A stretch of DNA of 64,000 nucleotides from assembly GCA_045653805.1 (NCBI GenBank), contig JAZOMF010000079.1:1-64000 (forward strand), written 5' to 3'. The position numbers and the translations under genes were made by a program. This stretch comes from SVTX01 sp045653805. Lineage in GTDB: Bacteria; Bacillota; Clostridia; Oscillospirales; CAG-272. The notes under the pieces are model-generated. The model ran no database searches. It saw only the letters and a list, made by a program, of their open reading frames with translations, and was not told the DNA's origin. Shown here piece after piece: positions 16,575 to 25,035 of this stretch; the first letter of the stretch is position 1; every line of letters begins with the position of its first letter.

Positions 16575-17270
16575 ATGAGTTTTACAGCCGTTATTCCAGT
16601 AAGAGAGGGAAGCAGAAGATTAAAAAACAAGAATATCGCTCCCTTTGCAGGTACTAATCTTCTTATTAATAAGATTAACCAGTTAAAGCAGGTTCACGAG
16701 ATTGAAAATATTGTAGTTTCATCAGATTCCGAGTTGATGCTTCAAATGGCAGAATCCCAGGGAGTTATGACACACAAAAGAGCTATTGAGTTTTGTGATG
16801 AAAAGACTAAAACCTTTGGTGAGGTTGTTGCTCATGTGTGTGAAAATGTTCCAGGGGACCATGTCATCTGGGCAACCTGTACCGCTCCCTTGGTGTTCCC
16901 GAAGCACTATAAGGAGGCTATAGGATTATACAACGATGCTTTGGCGAATGGATATGATTCTCTTGTGTCTATGGAGCAGTTTAAGCGTTATTTGTGGGAC
17001 GATAACGGACCTGTAAACTATGAGCTTGGTATCAAGCACGTACCTTCACAGCAGTTGAAGCCCTTGTATTTTTGTACTGACGGCATTCTTATTGCTCCCA
17101 GAGAGAAGATGATTGAATGGAAGTATTTCCACGGAACCAATCCTTATAGATATATTTTGGACAAGAGAACAAGTGTTGACATTGATGATGGGCTTGATCT
17201 TGCTTGTGCAAGAGCATGGCTTGATATGGATGAAACTGTTTCTCAGATTGATCCGTATATGACAAAGTAA
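16575..17270 (+). CDS. CMP-sugar synthetase, NeuA/PseF-like cytidylyltransferase
   Basis: A 231-residue acylneuraminate cytidylyltransferase family protein. The N-terminus has VIPVREGSRRLKNKNIAPF, the CTP-binding P-loop-like signature, then VVSSDSE and a C-terminal SVDIDDGLDLACARAWL metal-binding segment. It activates an acidic sugar with CTP for the adjacent GT. No NeuB/PseI condensing enzyme is present in the window, so either the sugar acid is made elsewhere or the enzyme works on another substrate. Confidence 0.85.
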   Translation: MSFTAVIPVREGSRRLKNKNIAPFAGTNLLINKINQLKQVHEIENIVVSSDSELMLQMAESQGVMTHKRAIEFCDEKTKTFGEVVAHVCENVPGDHVIWATCTAPLVFPKHYKEAIGLYNDALANGYDSLVSMEQFKRYLWDDNGPVNYELGIKHVPSQQLKPLYFCTDGILIAPREKMIEWKYFHGTNPYRYILDKRTSVDIDDGLDLACARAWLDMDETVSQIDPYMTK

Positions 17271-17289
17271 TTAATTCAAGGAACCCAAA

Positions 17290-17469
17290 ATGAAAGCCCT
17301 AATTTTAAACTCCGGTCTTGGTCGCAGAATGGGAGTGCTTACAAGCGAGCATCCCAAGTGTATGACCGAGATCTCGGCAAAGGATACTATACTTTCCCGT
17401 CAGCTGAAGCTTATCGCTGAGGCTATGATACTTAAGGATGTATTCCCAAAGAAAAACAGGAGTAAATAA
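17290..17469 (+). pseudogene. Truncated N-terminal copy of the phosphonate nucleotidyltransferase gene
   Basis: An in-frame 59-codon reading frame whose first 39 codons are nearly identical (about 96 percent over roughly 119 bases, five silent differences) to the start of the gene at 19049, including the MKALILNSGLGRRMG nucleotide-binding loop. After SRQL the match stops and a short unrelated tail (to ...PKKNRSK) follows. The stop codon overlaps the start of licD (TAATG), and the tail carries the AGGAG used by licD at 17458-17462. Too short to be an enzyme. It looks like a recombination scar left when licD and the IspD-like gene were inserted between two copies of the 5' end. Confidence 0.85.
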
Positions 17470-18305
17470 TGAAACTGACAGAAAATCAATTAAAAGAAAC
17501 AAAAGTTATTGACGCAACTATTGATATAGATGGTTTAAAAAAAATTGAATTGCAAATCTTAAAGGATGTACATGTCTTTTGTGAGTCAAATGAAATACGC
17601 TATTTCCTATGGGGTGGGACACTGTTAGGGGCAATTCGGCATGAAGGATTTATCCCTTGGGATGATGACGTAGATATAGCAATGTTCCGCGAAGATTATG
17701 AAAAATTTTTGAAGGATTTTAATGTTGATCAATACGGCATCACCGAATGCTATGGAGATAAGGGACATCCTTTCTGGCACGCAAAGGTCTATCGAAAAGA
17801 TACAGAGAAAATTGAGAGCGTGTACTATAGAAAGGGCTATTCTGTTGGAGTAGATATAGATGTGTTTGTGTTGGATAGCTATAACAATTATGAAGATGTG
17901 CTCAAAACTGTGGAATGGCGCCAAAAACAGATCAAATGGTATTTTAGAAGTCTTTACTCATCCAAGTCCCGATCCTTAAAGGCAAAGTTTACGGGTTTTT
18001 TAACTCGCAATATTCTGTTTTGTAATGCGAATAAGACTTCGCGCGCTATAAATAACAAAGCGACAGAGTTTGGACGAGAAGGCGACGGGCTTATGCTGTA
18101 TGCCGATTCTAATTTGAAACGACCACTCAAATTGGAACGAAGCTGGTTTGAAAGCAGAGTTCTGACAAAGTTTGAGGATACGGCATTTTATGTTCCCGGT
18201 AACTATGATGCACTGCTCACAGCTTGCTATGGAGATTATATGACGCCTCCTCCTAAAGAAAAGCAGATTACTCATCACAGTTTTGTTGCTTATTATAAAA
18301 ACTAA
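17469..18305 (+). CDS. LicD-family phosphotransferase
   Basis: A 278-residue LicD protein. The nucleotidyltransferase-fold core is FLWGGTLLGAIRHEGFIPWDDDVDIAMFREDYEKF (about 47-80), with the GG and DDDVD metal-binding residues intact. LicD enzymes move phosphocholine or related phospho-groups from a CDP/CMP carrier to a glycan. Here the partners are an IspD/TarI-like cytidylyltransferase and a phosphonate cassette, so it may decorate the polysaccharide with a CMP-activated phosphonate or a polyol phosphate. More AT-rich than the phosphonate genes that follow, a sign of separate origin. Confidence 0.85.
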   Translation: MKLTENQLKETKVIDATIDIDGLKKIELQILKDVHVFCESNEIRYFLWGGTLLGAIRHEGFIPWDDDVDIAMFREDYEKFLKDFNVDQYGITECYGDKGHPFWHAKVYRKDTEKIESVYYRKGYSVGVDIDVFVLDSYNNYEDVLKTVEWRQKQIKWYFRSLYSSKSRSLKAKFTGFLTRNILFCNANKTSRAINNKATEFGREGDGLMLYADSNLKRPLKLERSWFESRVLTKFEDTAFYVPGNYDALLTACYGDYMTPPPKEKQITHHSFVAYYKN

Positions 18306-18320
18306 AGGGAGAAATATATT

Positions 18321-19025
18321 ATGGTTACTGCAATTGTAATTTCCGGTGGTAGCGGAACCAGAACAGGACAGGCAATACCAAAGCAATATTTGACTGTTAA
18401 TGATATTCCTGTTATTGCATATACCTTGACGAATTTGCAAAAGGTTGAAGAAATTGACAAAATTATTGTGGTGGTTGCTAAAGGATGGGAGAGCTTTGTG
18501 TATGCCTATGCGGTTCAGTTCGGCATTACCAAGTGTAAGGAGGTAGTTTTTGGAGGGGTAACACGCAATGAGTCCATATATAACGGCTTGTGTGCGCTCA
18601 AAGATGATGGAGAAACAGAAAAAGTGTGTCTTGTAGACGCCAATCGCCCAATGATACCTCAAGAGGTCTTTAGTGGGGCTATTAGTCTCATTGATCAATG
18701 TGACGTGGTTTTAACTGCGGATCCTTGCTATGATAGTATGTTTTATTCGCCCGACGGTGAATGTGCGACACAGAATGTTGAACGTAAAAATCTGTTTAAG
18801 GGGCAAACACCTGAGTGCGCAAGGCTTGACACTATGTTGGAACTATATGCGGATGAATCTTCTCGTTTGGACAACTCACTAAGTACAAGTGCTCTTGCTA
18901 TAAAAAAAGGTAAACGTGTACTTCTGGCTAAAGGACATATTAAATGCTTTAAAATAACTACTGTTGATGACTTTACACTATTTAAAGCATTTCTGTCTGC
19001 GGAGTCTTCTAAAAATCTTATATAA
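18321..19025 (+). CDS. IspD/TarI-like CTP:phosphate cytidylyltransferase
   Basis: A 234-residue cytidylyltransferase with the ISGGSGTRTGQAIPKQYL nucleotide-binding loop, GGVTRNES near 75 and a C-terminal ITTVDDFTLF segment. IspD makes CDP-methylerythritol; TarI-type relatives make CDP-ribitol. Coupling to licD 16 bases upstream and location inside a glycan locus favour a sugar-alcohol or other phosphate activator for LicD rather than isoprenoid synthesis. AT-rich like licD. Confidence 0.82.
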   Translation: MVTAIVISGGSGTRTGQAIPKQYLTVNDIPVIAYTLTNLQKVEEIDKIIVVVAKGWESFVYAYAVQFGITKCKEVVFGGVTRNESIYNGLCALKDDGETEKVCLVDANRPMIPQEVFSGAISLIDQCDVVLTADPCYDSMFYSPDGECATQNVERKNLFKGQTPECARLDTMLELYADESSRLDNSLSTSALAIKKGKRVLLAKGHIKCFKITTVDDFTLFKAFLSAESSKNLI

Positions 19026-19048
19026 ATAAACACTTCAAAGGAATTAAA

Positions 19049-21058
19049 ATGAAAGCCCTAATTTTGAACTCCGGACTTGGTCGCAGAATGGGAGTGCTTA
19101 CAAGCGAGCACCCGAAGTGCATGACCGAGATCTCGGCAAAGGATACTATACTTTCCCGTCAGCTTCGCCTGATCGCAGAGGCGGGAATAAGTGAAGTGGT
19201 TATGACCACGGGATATTTTGACGAGGTGCTGGTAAATTACTGCCACTCGCTGAATCTTCCCCTGCATTACACCTTTGTAAACAATCCCGTTTACGACACA
19301 ACTAACTACATTTATTCGATATACTGCGCTCGTGACACTCTTGAGGGCGACGACATCGTGCTTATGCACGGTGATCTGGTGTTTGAGGGCGAGGTTTTCG
19401 ATAAGGTCATCGCCAGTGAAGTGAGCTGTATGACCGTCAGCTCGACCCTGCCTCTGCCCGAAAAGGATTTCAAGGCGGTAATAGGCGAGGGAAGAGTGAA
19501 GGCTGTTGGCATCGAGTTCTTTACCGATGCGCTGGCGGCTCAACCCCTTTACAAGCTTTGCAAAAATGACTGGAAGGTCTGGCTCGACGAGATAGTTGCA
19601 TTCTGCGAGAGAGATGACCGCAAGTGTTACGCTGAAAACGCCTTTAACAAGGTGTCGGACAAGTGCCTCATTTATCCCCTTGACGTTGAAAATGCCCTCT
19701 GCGGCGAGATCGACACTCCCGAGGATCTGGCAGTTGTGGCATCTCGAATTGCCGAGCTTGAAAGCCGTACCGTTTATATGTGCTTTTCTACCGATATGAT
19801 CCATTCGGGTCACATTTCCATCATCAAGAAGGCGCAGAAGCTGGGCAGATTGATCATCGGCGTGCTTTCGGACGAGGCGGTTGCCTCCTACAAGCGATTT
19901 CCTCTTATGCCTTATGCCGAAAGGAAATCCTTGGTTGAAAATATCAACGGCGTGTCTGAGGTTATCGAGCAAAAGGAGCTTTCCTACGCCGCAAATATCC
20001 GCGTGCTGAAGCCCGACTTTGTGGTTCACGGCGATGATTGGCGCGAGGGCTTCCAGAAGCCTATCCGCGACGAGGTCGTTGAGCTTTTGGCAAGCTATGG
20101 CGGAAAGCTGGTTGAGTATCCCTATTCCAAGGCCGAAACATATCTTGAAATGGAAAAGCTCTCCCGAGCGCAGCTTTCTATGCCCGACATGCGCCGTGGC
20201 AGACTTAAAAAGCTTATCTCTATGAAGGGTCTCGTTACCGCCATGGAGGCTCATAGCGGTATCACAGGACTTATCGTTGAGCAGACCAAGGTGCTTAAAG
20301 AGGGCAAGACCTATCAGTTTGATGCTATGTGGGTATCCAGCCTTTGCGACTCTACCGCCAAGGGCAAGCCTGACATCGAGCTTGTTGATATGACCTCTCG
20401 TTTCCGCACCATAGACGACATAATGGAGGTTACCACCAAGCCCATCATCTTCGACGGCGACACAGGCGGACTTACCGAGCATTTCGTTTATACCGTCAAG
20501 AGCCTTGAGCGAATGGGCGTTTCCATGGTAATCATCGAGGACAAGACCGGACTTAAAAAGAACTCGCTCTTCGGCACCGAGGTCGAGCAGACCCAGGATA
20601 GCATTGAGAACTTCTGCGAGAAGATCAGGGCGGGTAAGAAGGCGCAGAAGACCAAGGAATTTATGATCTGTGCGCGTATTGAGTCGCTCATTCTTGAAAG
20701 AGGAATGGAGGACGCGCTGGAAAGAGCGTTTGCCTTCTCTGATGCAGGTGCTGATGCTATTATGATCCACAGCCGCAAGAAGGATCCTGCGGAGATATTT
20801 GAGTTTGTGGAGAAGTTCCGTCAAAAGAATAAGGCAACTCCCATTGTGGTAGTTCCTACCTCCTTTAATACCGTCACCGAGCAGGAGTTTAAGCAGATAG
20901 GCGTCAACGTGGTTATCTACGCAAATCAGTTAACTCGTAGCGGTTTCCCCGCAATGCAAAAGACCGCCCTCACCATCCTTGAAAACCACCGTGCCAAGGA
21001 AGCGGATGATATGTGTATGTCCATCAAAGAGATAATTACACTTATTCCGGAGGAATAA
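19049..21058 (+). CDS. pepM: Trifunctional nucleotidyltransferase-cytidylyltransferase-phosphoenolpyruvate mutase
   Basis: A 669-residue fusion. Residues 1-238 are a MobA-like nucleotidyltransferase (LNSGLGRRMG, MHGDL at 106-110); 240-365 a TagD-type cytidylyltransferase with the HSGH motif at 252-255 and YAERK near 289; 385-669 a PEP mutase with FDGDTGG (468-474) and the diagnostic EDK-x5-NS motif at 497-506. PEP mutase turns phosphoenolpyruvate into phosphonopyruvate, the entry step of all C-P bond synthesis; the other two domains could load the finished phosphonate onto CMP. It is followed by a dehydrogenase and phosphonopyruvate decarboxylase. GC-richer than the licD-ispD pair before it. 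Confidence 0.93.
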   Translation: MKALILNSGLGRRMGVLTSEHPKCMTEISAKDTILSRQLRLIAEAGISEVVMTTGYFDEVLVNYCHSLNLPLHYTFVNNPVYDTTNYIYSIYCARDTLEGDDIVLMHGDLVFEGEVFDKVIASEVSCMTVSSTLPLPEKDFKAVIGEGRVKAVGIEFFTDALAAQPLYKLCKNDWKVWLDEIVAFCERDDRKCYAENAFNKVSDKCLIYPLDVENALCGEIDTPEDLAVVASRIAELESRTVYMCFSTDMIHSGHISIIKKAQKLGRLIIGVLSDEAVASYKRFPLMPYAERKSLVENINGVSEVIEQKELSYAANIRVLKPDFVVHGDDWREGFQKPIRDEVVELLASYGGKLVEYPYSKAETYLEMEKLSRAQLSMPDMRRGRLKKLISMKGLVTAMEAHSGITGLIVEQTKVLKEGKTYQFDAMWVSSLCDSTAKGKPDIELVDMTSRFRTIDDIMEVTTKPIIFDGDTGGLTEHFVYTVKSLERMGVSMVIIEDKTGLKKNSLFGTEVEQTQDSIENFCEKIRAGKKAQKTKEFMICARIESLILERGMEDALERAFAFSDAGADAIMIHSRKKDPAEIFEFVEKFRQKNKATPIVVVPTSFNTVTEQEFKQIGVNVVIYANQLTRSGFPAMQKTALTILENHRAKEADDMCMSIKEIITLIPEE

Positions 21059-21094
21059 GAGTATCCCCGAAGAATAATTTTTGAGGAATAAAAA

Positions 21095-22204
21095 GTGAAA
21101 CAAAGAATTATTGAAGGAAGTGCATCCTACAGGGAGATTGGAGAAGCGCTCCGCTCCCTTGGGGTCACCAAATATATGCTGGTTTATAGCGGATCGGCAA
21201 AAAGACTTCCCGTGTGGGAGTATCTTGCTCATCTTGACATCCCTCGCGTGCTCTTTTCGGACTTTACCCCCAATCCCAAGTATGAGGAGATCGTGGGCGG
21301 TGTTGACCTGTTTAGAGCAGAGAATTGCGACGGGATCCTTGCCGTAGGTGGCGGAAGCGCGATCGACGTGGCAAAATGCATCAAGCTCTACTCAAAAATG
21401 AGCAAGGACAAGCTCTATCTTGATCAAAAATGTACCGACACGGGCATTCCGCTTATAGCTCTGCCCACCACGGCAGGAACCGGAAGCGAGTCTACTCCTT
21501 TCTCGGTTATATATTATAAAGGAGAGAAACAGTCGGTCAAGCACCCGAGCATTTTGCCAGACGTGGCGATTTTGGACGGTGACGTGCTTGAAAATCTGCC
21601 GCTTTATCAGAAAAAATGTACCGTTCTGGATGCCTACTGTCAAGCAATCGAGGCTTGGTGGAGTGTCAATTCGTGCGACGAGAGTATAGCCTGCTCAAAA
21701 GCCGCCATCGAGTTGATAAAGGACTATATCTTTGAATACGTGGAGCAAAACACCTGCGTGTCGCGTCACAAGATAATGACGGCATCAAACCTTGCGGGTC
21801 AGGCGATAGCGTACACCGCTACTACCGCCCCCCACGCTATGAGCTATAAGCTGACCACCACCTACGGTTATCCCCATGGTCATTCGGTAGGAATCAGCCT
21901 GCCGCGAGTGTGGAAATATATGATTGAAAATTACGAGAGCTGTAATGATAGTCGAGGAGCAGACTACGTTCTTGCCACCTTTGACGAGATAGCAAACGCG
22001 CTTGGGTACGCGACCGCAAAAGATGCGGCAGAGGGCTTTGAAGCAATGCTTTCAAGGCTTGAAATAGGCTATCCTCACGATGAAAACAGGGAAGAGATGG
22101 CGAAATATCTTGCCGACTCGGTGAACGTGGAGCGACTTGGCAACAACCCCGTAGCTCTTGATAACAAAGAACTTTACGATCTTTATCTGGAGATGTTTAT
22201 ATAA
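21095..22204 (+). CDS. Iron-containing alcohol dehydrogenase, probable phosphonoacetaldehyde reductase
   Basis: A 369-residue group III alcohol dehydrogenase with GTG start seven bases after GAGGA. NAD-binding GGGSAIDVAK is near 90, PTTAGTGSESTPF near 125, and metal-ligand histidines in APHAMSY and YGYPHGHSVG near 250-265. Between PEP mutase and phosphonopyruvate decarboxylase it most likely reduces phosphonoacetaldehyde to 2-hydroxyethylphosphonate, as PhpC-type enzymes do. No AEP transaminase is present, which favours the hydroxy product over 2-aminoethylphosphonate. Confidence 0.85.
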   Translation: MKQRIIEGSASYREIGEALRSLGVTKYMLVYSGSAKRLPVWEYLAHLDIPRVLFSDFTPNPKYEEIVGGVDLFRAENCDGILAVGGGSAIDVAKCIKLYSKMSKDKLYLDQKCTDTGIPLIALPTTAGTGSESTPFSVIYYKGEKQSVKHPSILPDVAILDGDVLENLPLYQKKCTVLDAYCQAIEAWWSVNSCDESIACSKAAIELIKDYIFEYVEQNTCVSRHKIMTASNLAGQAIAYTATTAPHAMSYKLTTTYGYPHGHSVGISLPRVWKYMIENYESCNDSRGADYVLATFDEIANALGYATAKDAAEGFEAMLSRLEIGYPHDENREEMAKYLADSVNVERLGNNPVALDNKELYDLYLEMFI

Positions 22205-23313
22205 TGAAGCTTGATTTTTTAAAGGAATTTGAATTTTTTGCAGGAGTTCCCGATTCACTTCTCAAGCCTCTTTGCAATTACCTTATGGCGACCTACGGCA
22301 TTTCAAGTAAGCACGTGATTGCCGCTAATGAGGGTAACGCCGTGGGACTTGCGGCGGGCTACCACTTGGCAACGGGAAAGGTGCCGGTGGTCTATATGCA
22401 GAACAGTGGACTGGGAAATATTATTAACCCCGTGGCGTCACTTATGAACGATAAGGTTTACGGCATCCCCTGCCTCTTTATCGTAGGCTGGCGAGGTGAG
22501 CCGGGCGTTCACGATGAGCCCCAGCATATCTATCAAGGCGAGGTTACAGTCCGTCTCCTTGAGGACATGGATATTGCTACCTTTGTAGTAAGCAAGAGCA
22601 CTACCGCCAAGGAGCTTGAAGAGAAGATGACGGAGTTCCGCGCTCTTTGGGCAATCGGAAAGCAGACCGCCTTGGTTATCCGCAAGGGCGCCCTTGAATT
22701 TGACGGAAAGGTCAAGTATTCAAACGAAAACAGCATGGTGCGCGAGGAGATAATCGAGCATATCGCCTCGGCAAGTGAGGGTGACGTAGTAGTATCCACC
22801 ACTGGCAAAGCCTCGAGAGAGCTTTTCGAGATTCGAGAGCGAAGAGGTCAGGCACACGGTTCTGATTTCCTAACGGTTGGCTCTATGGGTCATTCCTCGT
22901 CGATTGCCCTTGCAATCGCCAATGAAAAGCCCGACCGCAAGATCTGGATAATCGACGGAGACGGAGCGCTGCTTATGCACATGGGCTCTATGGCGCTTCT
23001 TGGAGCCAACGCTCCCAAAAACGTGGTTCACATCGTTATAAATAATGGAGCACACGAGACGGTTGGCGGACTTCCCACTGTGGCAGAGAAGATCGACCTT
23101 ATGAAGATAGCAGAAGGATGTGGATATCCCTCGTTTGAGAGTGTGGATAGCTTTGATGCGCTGGATAACGCGCTGGATAGAGCAAAGGTATCGGATCAAC
23201 TCTCGTTTATTGAGGTCAAATGCTCCATCGGAGCGAGAGACGACCTCGGCAGACCCACGACCACAGCAAAAGAAAACAAAGAGAACTTTATGAAGTATCT
23301 GGAGGATAAATAA
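22204..23313 (+). CDS. ppd: Phosphonopyruvate decarboxylase
   Basis: A 369-residue thiamine diphosphate enzyme that decarboxylates phosphonopyruvate to phosphonoacetaldehyde, the step that pulls the unfavourable PEP mutase reaction forward. The pyrimidine-side domain has PDSLLKPLCNYL and AANEGNAVGLAAGYHLATG; the TPP-binding GDG...NN motif is DGDGALLMHMGSM...IVINNGAHETVGGLPT near 258-295. The start codon overlaps the dehydrogenase stop (TAATG), showing tight coupling. Confidence 0.93.
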   Translation: MKLDFLKEFEFFAGVPDSLLKPLCNYLMATYGISSKHVIAANEGNAVGLAAGYHLATGKVPVVYMQNSGLGNIINPVASLMNDKVYGIPCLFIVGWRGEPGVHDEPQHIYQGEVTVRLLEDMDIATFVVSKSTTAKELEEKMTEFRALWAIGKQTALVIRKGALEFDGKVKYSNENSMVREEIIEHIASASEGDVVVSTTGKASRELFEIRERRGQAHGSDFLTVGSMGHSSSIALAIANEKPDRKIWIIDGDGALLMHMGSMALLGANAPKNVVHIVINNGAHETVGGLPTVAEKIDLMKIAEGCGYPSFESVDSFDALDNALDRAKVSDQLSFIEVKCSIGARDDLGRPTTTAKENKENFMKYLEDK

Positions 23314-23314
23314 A

Positions 23315-24367
23315 ATGGGACTTTTTACAGGTAAAACACTTTTGATCACAGGTGGTACAGGCTCTTTCGGTAATGCCGTACTCAACCGTTTTCTTGACAC
23401 CGATATCGGTGAGATCAGAATTTTCTCCCGCGACGAAAAGAAGCAGGACGATATGCGTCACTATTTTCAGGTAACAAAGCCCGAGGTAGCAGAGAAGATC
23501 AAGTTCTACATTGGTGATGTGCGCGACATCGCAAGCGTGCGCAACGCTATGCACGGAGTTGACTACATATTCCACGCGGCGGCATTGAAGCAGGTGCCCT
23601 CTTGCGAGTTTTTCCCCATTGAGGCGGTAAAGACCAACGTGCTTGGTACTGAAAACGTGCTTACTGCGGCAATCGATGCAGGCGTTAAGAACATCGTTTG
23701 TCTTTCCACCGACAAGGCGGCTTACCCCGTAAACGCTATGGGAACAAGTAAGGCGATGATGGAGAAGGTAATCGTGGCGAAGTCCAGAACAGTCAGCCCC
23801 GAGAAGACCAAGATCTGCTGCACCCGTTACGGCAACGTAATGTGCTCTCGCGGCTCTGTAATTCCGCTTTGGATAGACCAGATAAGAGCAGGTAACCCCA
23901 TAACCGTTACCGACCCCACAATGACCAGATTTATTATGTCGCTTGACGAGGCGGTGGATCTCGTTCTCTTTGCATTTGAGCATGGTGAGAGCGGTGACAT
24001 TCTTGTACAGAAAGCGCCTGCTTGTACCATCAAGACACAGGCAGAGGCGGTTTGCGAGCTTTTCGGCGGCGACAAAAACGCTATCAAGGTTATCGGTATC
24101 CGTCACGGTGAGAAGATGTATGAAACTCTCCTTACCAACGAGGAGTGCGCGAATGCTATCGACCTCGGCAACTTCTACCGTGTGCCCTGCGACAAGCGTG
24201 GACTTAATTACGATAAGTACTTCAATAAGGGCGATACCGAGAGAAATACCCTCACCGAGTTCAATTCTCACAATACCCAGCTTCTTAACGTGGAAGAGAC
24301 CAAGGCGAAGATCGCTTCTCTCGCGTATATTCAGGAAGAGTTGGCGAAATTTGTGGGCAAAAAATGA
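23315..24367 (+). CDS. capE: UDP-GlcNAc 4,6-dehydratase/5-epimerase, CapE-like
   Basis: A 350-residue extended short-chain dehydrogenase with the TGGTGSFGNAVL cofactor loop and FHAAALKQVPSCEFFP near 92. The Ser/Met-Lys region (ALGTS-like) reads AYPVNAMGTSKAMMEK near 148, with M and K replacing the usual YxxxK as in the FlaA1/PseB/CapE subgroup. It begins L-FucNAc synthesis from UDP-GlcNAc; CapF and CapG follow at 25036 and 27183. The same product could also serve the aminotransferase at 3248. A single base separates it from ppd. Confidence 0.9.
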   Translation: MGLFTGKTLLITGGTGSFGNAVLNRFLDTDIGEIRIFSRDEKKQDDMRHYFQVTKPEVAEKIKFYIGDVRDIASVRNAMHGVDYIFHAAALKQVPSCEFFPIEAVKTNVLGTENVLTAAIDAGVKNIVCLSTDKAAYPVNAMGTSKAMMEKVIVAKSRTVSPEKTKICCTRYGNVMCSRGSVIPLWIDQIRAGNPITVTDPTMTRFIMSLDEAVDLVLFAFEHGESGDILVQKAPACTIKTQAEAVCELFGGDKNAIKVIGIRHGEKMYETLLTNEECANAIDLGNFYRVPCDKRGLNYDKYFNKGDTERNTLTEFNSHNTQLLNVEETKAKIASLAYIQEELAKFVGKK

Positions 24368-25017
24368 AACGTTTTTTAAAAAAAATAATTAGAAAATACT
24401 ATCGTTTGTTTAATTATTTGCCTTTCAATAACAAATACAGATTGAGAGGAAATAAGATCAAAAACTATGGTAAATCTCTCTATAAGTGTAAGTTTTTGTG
24501 TGCCGGAAAAGGTAATACTATAATTTTACACGACGACGGGATGATAAGAAATACCACTTTTTGTATAAAGGGAAACAATAATACCATCGAAATAGGCAAA
24601 AACTCCTATATAGTTAACGGAGATTTGTATATTGAGGATGATGGCAACATTATCAGTATCGGAGATCAGACACGATTGTGTGGAAAGATACATTTAGCAT
24701 GCACCGAGTCTAAACGTATAAAAATAGGTAATGACTGCCTTTTTTCGTCGGAAATAGTGTTTAGAACAGGGGATTCGCATTCACTGTTGGATATGGATGG
24801 CAATCGTATTAACCCTGCCGCAGACATTGTTATTGATGATCATGTATGGATCGGTTACAGGGTGTTGGTGAACAAAGGCGTACATATCGCTTCAAATAAT
24901 ATGGTGGGAACTGGGTCAGTGGTTACAAAAAGATTTGATGATAGTAACACAGTGATTGCTGGTGTTCCTGCAAAAGTGATTAAAAATGGTACCGATTGGT
25001 GTATTGAAAGAAAATAA
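24364..25017 (+). CDS. Left-handed beta-helix acyltransferase
   Basis: A 217-residue hexapeptide-repeat acyltransferase. Hexad-like repeats run from about 50 to 185, and the C-terminal signature VWIGYRVLVNKGVHIASNNMVGTGSVVTK...VIAGVPAKVIKNG is that of O-acetyltransferases. Starts inside the capE stop (ATGA). Clearly more AT-rich than capE and capF on either side, so probably a later insertion. It likely O-acetylates a sugar of the repeat unit. Confidence 0.88.
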   Translation: MKRFLKKIIRKYYRLFNYLPFNNKYRLRGNKIKNYGKSLYKCKFLCAGKGNTIILHDDGMIRNTTFCIKGNNNTIEIGKNSYIVNGDLYIEDDGNIISIGDQTRLCGKIHLACTESKRIKIGNDCLFSSEIVFRTGDSHSLLDMDGNRINPAADIVIDDHVWIGYRVLVNKGVHIASNNMVGTGSVVTKRFDDSNTVIAGVPAKVIKNGTDWCIERK

Positions 25018-25035
25018 ACGGGTGAGTACGAATAT

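Noticed and set aside
19058..20824. A 588-codon minus-strand frame opposite the PEP mutase fusion
   Set aside because: Shadow of a well-supported gene with diagnostic motifs on the other strand; no ribosome site or neighbours of its own.
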